DNA from: Sphingobium cloacae
Lineage (GTDB): Bacteria; Pseudomonadota; Alphaproteobacteria; Sphingomonadales; Sphingomonadaceae
Direction of reading: 5' to 3'
Assembly: GCF_002355855.1 (NCBI RefSeq)
Contig: NZ_AP017655.1
Span: 3,103,001 to 3,167,000 of the forward strand
Length of the DNA stretch: 64,000 nt
The notes under the pieces are model-generated. The model searched no databases. It was not told where the DNA came from and worked only from the letters and a program-made list of their open reading frames with translations. This document shows positions 8,607 to 15,884 of the stretch, in pieces (position 1 is the first letter of the stretch; every line of letters begins with the position of its first letter). Made by a program: the position numbers and the translations under genes.

Positions 8607-9999
8607 GGGGATTTTCGCGCCGCTCGCCGCGCTGGGGCTGGCGGCCTGCGCGACGGCGGGGCCGGATTATCATGCGCCGGAGACATCGGCCGCGACGGCG
8701 CCGGGCGCGCAAGGGGCTTTTCATGGGGCGCAGGGCGGCATGGCGAGCGACGCGCCGCTGCCGGACCATTGGTGGCGGCTTTATGACGACCCGAAACTGG
8801 ATGCGCTGGTGGGGGAAGCCCTGGCCGCCAATGCCGACCTGCGCGCGGCCGACGCCAATCTGACGCGCGCGCAGGCGGTACTGCGCGAGGCGGAGGCCGG
8901 GCGCGCGATCGGCACCACGGCGGAAGGCGGGGCGAGCCTGTCGCGGCCTTCGGGCACGGGCGGGAGCCTGCCGGGCGTGGTGGGCTATGACCTGGGGCTG
9001 AGCGCTTCCTATACGCTGGACCTCAGCGGCAAGGTGCGCCGCGCCATCGAGGCCAGCGCCGCCGACGTGGAAGCCGCCGCCGCCGCGCGCGATGCGGTGC
9101 GGGTGAGCGTGGCGGCGGCGGTGACGCGGGCCTATGCGCAGGTCTGCGCGGCCCGTTATTCGCTGGCGGTCAACCGGCGCGTGGTCGCCTTGCAGCGCGA
9201 TACGGCGGATGCGACGCGGCGGCTGTTCCGGGGCGGGCGGGGGACGGCCTTCGACGTCAGCCGGGCGCAGGCGGCGGCGGAAAGCAGCGCGGCGGCGCTT
9301 CCGGGGTTCGAGGCGCAGCGGCGCAATGCGCTCTATCTGCTGGCGGCGCTGCTGGGGCGGCCGCCCGCCGACTATCCCGTGGAAGTGGAAGGGTGCGCGG
9401 CGCTGCCGGTGCTGAAGCAGCCCCTGCCGGCGGGCGATGGGGCGGCGCTGATCCGGCGGCGGCCCGACATCCGGCAAGCGGAACGCGCCATCGCCGGGGA
9501 TACCGCCCGGCTGGGCGTGGCGACGGCGGACCTCTATCCGCATGTCTCGATCGGCGGGTCGCTGGGGCTGGCGGGGCCGCTCAAGGATTTCGGGGGCGGC
9601 ACGTCGCTGGGCATGAGCCTGGGGCCGCTCTTGTCGTGGAGCTTCCCCAACCGGCCGGTGGTGCGCGCGCGGATCGACCAGGCCGACGCGCAGGTGAAGG
9701 CCGACCTCGCCCGTTTCGACGGCACCGTGCTGGAGGCGCTGCGGCAGGTGGAGACGGCGCTGGAGACATGGCGCCGGGACGCCGAGCGCGCGGCGGCGCT
9801 GGACGCGGCGCGGGACAGCGCGGCGGTGTCGGCGGGGCAGGCGCAGCGGTTGTTCCGCTTCGGGCGCGGGGATTTCCTGTCGCTGCTGGATGCGCAGCGC
9901 AGCCTTGCCGCCGCGGAGGCCGCCGCGGCGGCGGCGCGCTCGCAACTGCTGCTGGACCAGATCGCGGTCTTCCTCGCGCTGGGCGGCGGATGGGAGTGA
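8599..9999 (+). CDS. NodT family outer-membrane efflux lipoprotein
   Basis: A 466-residue TolC-like channel. The N-terminus has a lipoprotein signal with a LAAC lipobox (Cys at about residue 17). Two outer-membrane efflux repeats follow, at about 60-260 and 280-460. Motifs are typical: the WWRLYDDPKLDALV opening, RRRPDIRQAER in the middle and LLDAQRSL near the end. It overlaps the HlyD gene by eight bases and completes the tripartite exporter. The convergent gene ends a few bases beyond its stop. Confidence 0.94.
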   Translation: MHKGIFAPLAALGLAACATAGPDYHAPETSAATAPGAQGAFHGAQGGMASDAPLPDHWWRLYDDPKLDALVGEALAANADLRAADANLTRAQAVLREAEAGRAIGTTAEGGASLSRPSGTGGSLPGVVGYDLGLSASYTLDLSGKVRRAIEASAADVEAAAAARDAVRVSVAAAVTRAYAQVCAARYSLAVNRRVVALQRDTADATRRLFRGGRGTAFDVSRAQAAAESSAAALPGFEAQRRNALYLLAALLGRPPADYPVEVEGCAALPVLKQPLPAGDGAALIRRRPDIRQAERAIAGDTARLGVATADLYPHVSIGGSLGLAGPLKDFGGGTSLGMSLGPLLSWSFPNRPVVRARIDQADAQVKADLARFDGTVLEALRQVETALETWRRDAERAAALDAARDSAAVSAGQAQRLFRFGRGDFLSLLDAQRSLAAAEAAAAAARSQLLLDQIAVFLALGGGWE

Positions 10000-10003
10000 C
10001 GGT

Positions 10004-10987
10004 TCAGCGCAGCTTGAATTTGAGCAGCAGGGTGCGCTGGAAAAATTCGTGATTGTCGTCGGACACGACCCAGATCATCGTTTCCCCGCCTTCCTTCGTG
10101 ACGGCCAGCCCCTCGAAATTGTCGGCCAGCAGCGGCGGCGCGAGCCGCGCCAGCGGTTCGGCGCGCAGCCGCGCGTCCGGCTCCAGCTTTTCGGGCAGTT
10201 CGACGATCGCGACGACGCCGGTGAACAGTTCCTGCAAGGTCAGCCGCCGGTTCAGCACCAGCAGGTGGCGTTCGTCCAGCGCCACCGCGTCGGTGGGACG
10301 ATAGCCCTGCGGCGGCGCGTAGCGCAGGTGGATGGGCGAGGGCGTGTCCGGGTCGGCGGGATCGCCGGAAAAGAGCAGGGCGTCGTGATGGCCGTCCTTC
10401 GTCATCCCCATTTCCGCGATGGCGATGAAGCGCCCGTCGGGCAGCCGGGCGAGGGATTCGATGGAGCCGGTTTCCGGCCACGCCTCGATTTCCGGCCAGA
10501 CCCGGCACGCCTCCACCCGCGCGAAGCCCGGCGAGTAGCGGCAGATCATCTGCTGTAATTCGAAGCCGACCCAGTAGCGGTCCGTCGCGGGATCGTGGGT
10601 CATGGATTCCGAATCCCATGCCCACCACGGCCTGCCCTTGTCCTGCGGGCGGACCGGCAGGGGCGCGATGAAGGACCGGCGGCGCGGCTCGCCGCCGCCG
10701 ACATGGAAGCCCATCAGCACCCCGGAGTCGCTGAGCGCCAGCACCTGGCCGGACGGCTCCACCAGCAGGGAGGATATGCCGCCGAAATTGGGGTTCCGGC
10801 TCGTCAGTTCCCATCCCGCGACATATTCCAGCCTGCCCACGCGCCGCAGGGCGGGATCGCCGGCGCTGAGCGGCAACGCCCGCGCCGCCACCGGCAGGAC
10901 GCCCGGCTGCATCAGCCTGGGCTTGTTCTTGTGGGCCGCCGGCAGCAGCAGGACGGCCAGGGCCAGGACGATCAGGATTCGACGCAT
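10004..10987 (-). CDS. Phytase-like esterase-activity protein, exported
   Basis: About 327 residues with an N-terminal signal sequence (MRRILIVLALAVLLLPAA). The body matches the phytase-like/esterase-like beta-propeller family: GISSLLVEPSGQVLALSDSG, WDSESMTHDPATDRYWVGFE, SIESLARLPDGRFIAIAE and a C-terminal DNFEGLAV motif. Members bind metal and are often annotated as esterase-like activity of phytase. Their real substrate is usually unknown. The start was placed at the ATG with the signal peptide. Two upstream in-frame ATGs would add 4 or 13 residues. Confidence 0.85.
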   Translation of the reverse strand: MRRILIVLALAVLLLPAAHKNKPRLMQPGVLPVAARALPLSAGDPALRRVGRLEYVAGWELTSRNPNFGGISSLLVEPSGQVLALSDSGVLMGFHVGGGEPRRRSFIAPLPVRPQDKGRPWWAWDSESMTHDPATDRYWVGFELQQMICRYSPGFARVEACRVWPEIEAWPETGSIESLARLPDGRFIAIAEMGMTKDGHHDALLFSGDPADPDTPSPIHLRYAPPQGYRPTDAVALDERHLLVLNRRLTLQELFTGVVAIVELPEKLEPDARLRAEPLARLAPPLLADNFEGLAVTKEGGETMIWVVSDDNHEFFQRTLLLKFKLR

Positions 10988-11171
10988 CGTGCCTGCCATA
11001 GGACAATATCGGGCGGCTTGCAGCATCCGCGTGACGGATCGTTCCTGGATGAACGGCGCCTGTCACGCCCATTCAGGCTCGGCTCAATGCGACTCGGTTA
11101 GAAGGAGATCAATCAAGGCGAATCCGTCCTTCGGAAACGGCCTTGAAAATGGCTTTTGGAGGAGCAACGCC

Positions 11172-11579
11172 ATGAAGATGAAGTTTCTTGTGAATATGGG
11201 AGCTGCGCTGGCCATGGGCGTCGCCTCTTTCGCGGTGACCGCGACCCCCGCCATGGCGCGCCACGGTTGGGGCCACCAATATGATCGCGGCGATTATTAC
11301 CGCGGCGATCGCGGCTACCGCGGCTATCGCGGGGATTACCGCGGCTACCGGGGCGACCGCTATTATCGCAACGATTATTATCGCGGTTACCGGGGCGGTT
11401 ATCGCTGCCGTGACAAGGGCACCGGCGGTACGATCATCGGCGCGATCGCGGGCGGCCTGCTCGGCAACGAAGTGGGCAAGGGCAGCGGCCGCTACGGCCG
11501 GGGCGACGGCACCACGGGCGCCATCATCGGCGCGGGCGTCGGCGCTCTCGCGGGCCGCGCCATCGACCGCGATTGCTAA
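11172..11579 (+). CDS. Glycine-zipper 2TM domain envelope protein with Tyr/Arg/Gly repeats
   Basis: About 135 residues. A signal peptide ends near AMA (residue 28). A low-complexity region follows (residues 30-80) made of repeated YRG/DRGYRG units. The C-terminus has the glycine zipper (GTIIGAIAGGLLGNEVGKGSG, then TTGAIIGAGVGALAGRAID), as in surface antigen/SlyB-type proteins. Such proteins associate with the outer envelope. A strong terminator follows. The repeats make the N-terminal half evolutionarily fluid; function is unknown. Confidence 0.85.
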   Translation: MKMKFLVNMGAALAMGVASFAVTATPAMARHGWGHQYDRGDYYRGDRGYRGYRGDYRGYRGDRYYRNDYYRGYRGGYRCRDKGTGGTIIGAIAGGLLGNEVGKGSGRYGRGDGTTGAIIGAGVGALAGRAIDRDC

Positions 11580-11611
11580 AACGGAAAGCCTGATAGGGTT
11601 TGAGGAAGGCA

Positions 11612-11635
11612 GGGCCGCTCCGCAGGGGGCGGCCC
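11612..11635 (+). terminator. Rho-independent terminator after the glycine-zipper gene
   Basis: A 7-bp stem GGGCCGC / GCGGCCC with a 10-base loop, followed by a short T run (CCCTTTCC), 33 bp after the stop codon. Confidence 0.7.
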
Positions 11636-11716
11636 TTTCCGTTCGGGGCGCGCGCATTCCCAATCCCGGTCTGCCGCGATGGGGCGGCCGCGCGAATCCC
11701 CTGAACGGGATAGCGT

Positions 11717-12448
11717 CTAGGGCGTTTGGAGTTGCCGCTCGACCATGGTCCAGAGCGCCGCAAATTCCTTCGCGGCCGGCGAGGAGGGCGCGAACGCCCC
11801 CAGCGGCTTGCGCCGCACCGCCATCTGCTCGATCATGCTGGCCATGGGGATGGCCGGCCAGTCCGCCTGTTCCTCCAGCGCCTTGCGGTGCAGGCTGCGG
11901 CGGCGGTCGACCATGGAATAGACCGGCAGGATCGGCGCATGCGACCCGCCCCGCTGGACGAGGTAGCGCGCGACTTCGCCCATGGCCCGCTGCGACAGGG
12001 GAGAAGGAATGACCGGGATGACGATCAGGTCGGCGGCGCGCAGCACCTGCTCGCTGGTTTCGGTCAGGCCCGGCGGGCAATCCAGGACGATGCGGTCATA
12101 ATCCTTCGCCAGGCTCTCGATCAGCTTCGCCAGCCGCTTCTTCTTGTCCATTTCCCGGAACAGGTGATCCAGCCCGCGCAGCGAGGTGTCGGCCGCGATC
12201 AGGTCCAGCCCCGGCACCGTGGAAGGCTGGATCAGCTTGCGGACCTGAACGTCCTTGCTGAAGATCGCCTGCGCGGCGTCGCGGTTCTGCGTATCGGTGG
12301 AGAGCACCCAGCTCGACGCGGCCTGCGGATCGAGATCCCACAGCAGGGTGCGGCGTTTGGAAATGCAGGCGGACGCCCAGGCCAGATTGATCGCGAAGGT
12401 GGTTTTTCCTACCCCGCCCTTGAGGCTGTAGACCGCGATCGTCGCCAA
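11717..12448 (-). CDS. ParA/MinD-like partition-type ATPase
   Basis: About 243 residues. The N-terminus carries the deviant Walker A motif KGGVGKTT (residues 10-17). Walker A' (LLWDLDPQAASSW) and Walker B (DRIVLDCPPGL) follow, so it belongs to the ParA/MinD P-loop family. I chose the TTG at 12448, which is preceded six bases upstream by AAGGA and gives the usual start MATIAVYSLKGG. No ParB lies beside it, so it is probably an orphan ParA that positions some cellular cargo rather than a replicon. The cargo cannot be deduced. Confidence 0.88.
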   Translation of the reverse strand: MATIAVYSLKGGVGKTTFAINLAWASACISKRRTLLWDLDPQAASSWVLSTDTQNRDAAQAIFSKDVQVRKLIQPSTVPGLDLIAADTSLRGLDHLFREMDKKKRLAKLIESLAKDYDRIVLDCPPGLTETSEQVLRAADLIVIPVIPSPLSQRAMGEVARYLVQRGGSHAPILPVYSMVDRRRSLHRKALEEQADWPAIPMASMIEQMAVRRKPLGAFAPSSPAAKEFAALWTMVERQLQTP

Positions 12449-12673
12449 TGCCGGTTCCTTTGCTGTGGGAAGGAGAAGAGTAGATCGTCCTTCGCCGCCA
12501 AGGCAAGCGCTCAATCACGTCCTTGTTACGTCATCGTGACAGGCCGGGAGAAGGGCGCGGGCGACGCGGCAATTTGCCGCTGGAAGCGGCGCGCGCGATG
12601 GGATAGCGCGGGATCGGAGCATGAGGGAAGGGAGGCCCCTTCCCCGTGCGGCGCATGAGGAGGGTGTTCGTCC

Positions 12674-13993
12674 ATGAAGATCACGATGATCGGCACGGGA
12701 TATGTCGGGCTGGTGTCGGGAGCCTGTTTCGCGGATTTCGGTCACGACGTGGTCTGCGTGGACAAGGATGCGGGCAAGATCGCGGCCATAGAGGCGGGAC
12801 GGATGCCGATCTATGAGCCGGGGCTGGACCAGCTGGTCGCGAGCAACGCGGCGGCGGGCCGCCTGACCTTCACCACCGATCTGGCGGCGGGCGTCCAGGG
12901 CGCGGACGCGATCTTCATCGCCGTGGGCACGCCCTCGCGCCGGGGAGACGGCCATGCGGACCTGCGCTATGTCCATGCCGCCGCGCGGGAGATCGCCGGG
13001 GCGCTGGACGGTCCGGCGGTGATCGTGACCAAATCCACCGTGCCGGTGGGGACGGGCGACGACGTGGAGCGGATCGCGCGGGAAGCCCGCCCCGACCTCG
13101 ACATCGCGGTGGTCTCCAATCCCGAATTCCTGCGCGAAGGGGCGGCGATCGGCGATTTCAAGCGGCCCGACCGCATCGTCGTGGGCACGACGGGCGACGA
13201 GCGCGCGATCCAGGTGATGCGGCAGATCTACCGCCCGCTTTACCTCAACCAGGCGCCGCTGCTGTTCACCGGGCGGCGCACGGCGGAACTCATCAAATAT
13301 GCCGCCAACGCCTTTCTGGCGACCAAGATCACCTTCATCAACGAGATGGCGGACCTGTGCGAAGCGGTCGGCGCGCAGGTGCAGGACGTGGCGCGGGGCA
13401 TCGGCCTCGACAATCGCATCGGGTCCAAATTCCTTCATGCCGGGCCGGGCTATGGCGGCTCCTGCTTCCCCAAGGACACGCTGGCGCTGGTCAAGACCGG
13501 GCAGGATCATGAAGCGCCGATCCGCATCGTCGAAACGGTCGTGCAGGTGAACGACCTGCGCAAGCGGGCCATGGGCCGCAAGATCGTGAAGGCGATGGGC
13601 GGGGAAGCGCGGGGCAAGACGGTCGCGCTGCTGGGCCTGACCTTCAAGCCCAATACCGACGACATGCGCGACGCGCCCAGCATCGCCATCGTCCAGGCGC
13701 TGGAGGATGCGGGCGCGAAGGTCGTCGCCTATGATCCGGAGGGGATGGAGGCGGCCGCCGCGCTGATGCCCGGCATCGCCATGGCGAACGATCCCTACAG
13801 CGCGGCGCGGGGCGCCGATGCGCTGGTGCTGGTGACGGAATGGGATGCGTTCCGCGCGCTGGACCTCAAGCGGCTGGCGGCGTCGATGAACGCGCCGGTG
13901 CTGGTCGACCTGCGCAACATCTATCCGGCGGCGGACGCCAGGGCGGCGGGCTTTTCCCTGACGCGGATCGGCGACAGGGCCATCGCCTCCTGA
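12674..13993 (+). CDS. ugd: UDP-glucose 6-dehydrogenase
   Basis: A 439-residue NAD-dependent dehydrogenase that oxidises UDP-glucose to UDP-glucuronate, a precursor for exopolysaccharide (sphingan-type) or lipid glycans. The N-terminal Rossmann fold has GTGYVGLVSG at residues 7-16. The catalytic Cys264 lies in GGSCFPKDT. The C-terminal domain carries the FKPNTDDMRDAPS motif. Length is normal. GDP-mannose dehydrogenase is a close paralogue, but the overall pattern fits Ugd. The gene stands alone apart from a possible 41-codon frame that starts at its stop codon. Confidence 0.93.
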   Translation: MKITMIGTGYVGLVSGACFADFGHDVVCVDKDAGKIAAIEAGRMPIYEPGLDQLVASNAAAGRLTFTTDLAAGVQGADAIFIAVGTPSRRGDGHADLRYVHAAAREIAGALDGPAVIVTKSTVPVGTGDDVERIAREARPDLDIAVVSNPEFLREGAAIGDFKRPDRIVVGTTGDERAIQVMRQIYRPLYLNQAPLLFTGRRTAELIKYAANAFLATKITFINEMADLCEAVGAQVQDVARGIGLDNRIGSKFLHAGPGYGGSCFPKDTLALVKTGQDHEAPIRIVETVVQVNDLRKRAMGRKIVKAMGGEARGKTVALLGLTFKPNTDDMRDAPSIAIVQALEDAGAKVVAYDPEGMEAAAALMPGIAMANDPYSAARGADALVLVTEWDAFRALDLKRLAASMNAPVLVDLRNIYPAADARAAGFSLTRIGDRAIAS

Positions 13994-14118
13994 TGTGGCC
14001 GTGGGAGGAGGGGGCGGCATGGGCCCATGCCTTCCCCCGGCCGCATCACTGGCTGTTGGCGGCGCTGCTGATCTTCGGCGCCACGCAGGTCATGCCCATC
14101 GTGGCGGGACTGCTTTAG
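13993..14118 (+). CDS. Possible 41-aa membrane peptide overlapping the ugd stop
   Basis: The ATG overlaps the ugd TGA by one base (TGATG), which is common for translational coupling. The peptide starts with MWPWEEGAAWAHAFPRPHHW and ends in one hydrophobic segment (LLAALLIFGATQVMPIVAGLL). There is no homology I recognise. It could be a real small membrane protein or chance, since a GC-rich open frame of this size is not rare. Confidence 0.35.
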   Translation: MWPWEEGAAWAHAFPRPHHWLLAALLIFGATQVMPIVAGLL

Positions 14119-14121
14119 GAT

Positions 14122-14142
14122 GTGTGGGGATTGGGCCCACAC
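14122..14142. terminator. Hairpin between convergent ugd and trhO
   Basis: GTGTGGG and CCCACAC form a perfect 7-bp stem around a 7-base loop, exactly between the two convergent genes. No T run is present on the plus side, so termination function is uncertain. Confidence 0.45.
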
Positions 14143-14145
14143 GCT

Positions 14146-14973
14146 CTAGAGGCCCGGCCGCTCCGCCGACGCTTCGCAGGCATGGTCCCCGTCGCGGGGA
14201 TAGGGCGCTCCGCAGGCGCGGCAGGCGATGTGGCTGCCCGGTTCCAGGCCATGGCCCACCGCCACGCGTTCGTCGAAGACATAGCAGTCGCCCTGCCAGC
14301 GGCTTTCGCTTTCGGGCATCTCCTCCAGATAGCGCAATATGCCGCCGCGCAGGTGATAGACCCGATCGAAACCGCGCGCCTTCGCCAGCGCGGTCGATTT
14401 TTCGCAGCGTATGCCGCCGGTGCAGAACATCGCGATCCTGGGCTGGCGGCCTTCCTCGCGCAGCTTTTGCGTGAAATCGTCGAACCAGGCGGGGAAGTCG
14501 CGGAAGGAGCGGGTGCGCGGGTCGATGGCGCGATCGAAGGTGCCGCAGGCGACCTCATAGGCGTTGCGCGTGTCGATGACGATGGTGTCGGGGTCGGCGA
14601 TCAGGGCGTTCCATGCGGCGGGGTCGAGATGATCGCCCGCCCGGTTCGCGGGGTCGAGATCGCCCGCGCCCAGCGTCACGATCTCCGCCTTCACCTTCAC
14701 CTTCATGCGGGCGAAGGGCGCTTCCCGCGCCGTCGCATATTTGACGTCGAGGTCGGCGCAGCCGGGCAGCGCGCGCAGGTGCGCGACAAGGGCGGCGATG
14801 GCCTGCGCGCTGCCCGCGACGGTGCCGTTGATCCCTTCGCGGGCGAGGATCAGGGTGCCGCAGGTGCCGAGCTTCGCGACAAGGGCGCGCAGTTCCTCCG
14901 CGAACCCTTGCGGATCGGGGAAAGGCGCGAAGCGGTAGAGCGCGGCGACGGTGTAGGGCGCGGTTTCGTCCAT
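14146..14973 (-). CDS. trhO: tRNA U34 oxygen-dependent hydroxylase (rhodanese family)
   Basis: A 275-residue protein of the YceA/TrhO family, which makes 5-hydroxyuridine at the tRNA wobble position. An N-terminal acylphosphatase-like domain (about 8-95) precedes a rhodanese domain (about 120-220) with the active-site loop CTGGIRCEKS, Cys184 being the predicted catalytic residue. A Cys-containing C-terminal tail (CRACGAPY) is typical of the family. It is convergent with ugd and divergent from pdeM. Confidence 0.93.
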   Translation of the reverse strand: MDETAPYTVAALYRFAPFPDPQGFAEELRALVAKLGTCGTLILAREGINGTVAGSAQAIAALVAHLRALPGCADLDVKYATAREAPFARMKVKVKAEIVTLGAGDLDPANRAGDHLDPAAWNALIADPDTIVIDTRNAYEVACGTFDRAIDPRTRSFRDFPAWFDDFTQKLREEGRQPRIAMFCTGGIRCEKSTALAKARGFDRVYHLRGGILRYLEEMPESESRWQGDCYVFDERVAVGHGLEPGSHIACRACGAPYPRDGDHACEASAERPGL

Positions 14974-15038
14974 GGCGCGCCTATAGGGCTTTCATCGCCC
15001 TCTTGAAAGCGGGCGCGGCAGGGCGCATAGGCGGGTCC

Positions 15039-15698
15039 ATGGTTCCCCTTTCGTTCGCGGGTCACGACTTTCTGGCATTGCCGGAGGCGGCGCTGTTCTG
15101 GCCCGCCCATGGCGCGCTGCTGGTCGCCGACCTGCATTTCGAGAAGGCGAGCTGGTATGCGCGCTTCGGCCAGTTCCTGCCGCCCCATGACAGCCACGCC
15201 ACGCTGGACCTGATCGAAACATTGGTGGAGCGGACCGGCGCGAGGGCGGTCTGGTCGCTGGGGGACAGTTTCCACGATGCCGACGGCGCGGCGCGGCTGG
15301 ATGTGCGCGCGCGGGAGAGGCTGGCGGCGCTGACGGCGCGGCTCGACTGGCTGTGGATCACGGGCAATCACGATGCGGGGGTGGCGGCGATGCCGGGCGG
15401 GCGCAGGCTGGCGGAGGCGGAGGCGGGCGGCATCCTGCTGCGCCACGAGGCGGTGGCGGAGGATGACCGGCCGGAGATTTCGGGGCATTTCCACCCCAAG
15501 CTGCGCCTGTCGCTGCGCGGCCGCCATGTGTCGCGCCGTTGCTTCGTGGGATCGGCAAGCAAGCTGATTCTCCCGGCGCTGGGCAGCCTGACCGGCGGGC
15601 TGGACGCCCGTCATGGCGAAATCCGGCGCGCGGTGGGGCCGGGCGCGACCGCCATGGTGCCGCTGTCCGACCGGCTGCTCCGCTTTCCGCTTACGTAA
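15039..15698 (+). CDS. pdeM: Ligase-associated DNA-damage-response endonuclease PdeM
   Basis: A 219-residue calcineurin-type metallophosphoesterase. All metal motifs are present: DLHFEK at residue 31, GDSFHD at 75, GNHD at 109 and GHFHPK in the C-terminal half. PdeM usually occurs with a DNA ligase D-like enzyme, an Lhr-type helicase and an exonuclease. Those partners are not in this window. I used the ATG giving MVPLSFAGHDF; an upstream GC-rich extension of 12 codons is less likely. The stop codon lies inside a perfect 18-bp palindrome. Confidence 0.87.
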   Translation: MVPLSFAGHDFLALPEAALFWPAHGALLVADLHFEKASWYARFGQFLPPHDSHATLDLIETLVERTGARAVWSLGDSFHDADGAARLDVRARERLAALTARLDWLWITGNHDAGVAAMPGGRRLAEAEAGGILLRHEAVAEDDRPEISGHFHPKLRLSLRGRHVSRRCFVGSASKLILPALGSLTGGLDARHGEIRRAVGPGATAMVPLSDRLLRFPLT

Positions 15699-15703
15699 GC
15701 GGA
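15686..15703. promoter_or_regulatory. Perfect 18-bp palindrome at the pdeM stop codon
   Basis: TCCGCTTACGTAAGCGGA is perfectly symmetric and contains the pdeM TAA. It may be a hairpin terminator without a T run or an operator for the TonB receptor gene starting about 180 bp downstream. The sequence alone does not decide. Confidence 0.5.
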
Positions 15704-15723
15704 CGCTACGGAAACGGGAATTT

Positions 15724-15748
15724 AACATGTGGCCGCTAGGCAACATGT
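15724..15748. repeat. AACATGT direct repeat upstream of TonB receptor gene
   Basis: AACATGT occurs at 15724-15730 and 15742-15748, 18 bp apart, flanking the motif GGCCGCTAGG. ACATGT is itself a palindrome, so each half could be a dimer half-site. Most of TGGCCGCTAGG (15730-15740) recurs upstream of the second receptor gene. Confidence 0.4.
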
Positions 15749-15884
15749 CATGCGAATTATCATGCGGACGCGTCGAAAAGCCCCGGAAAAGCAGGGGTCT
15801 ATTGCTTTCGACAGACTGTGGCAGCATAATCGCGGCCATTCCGACATGGGCAAAACCACGCGGAACAGGAGAGGACCGACCATC

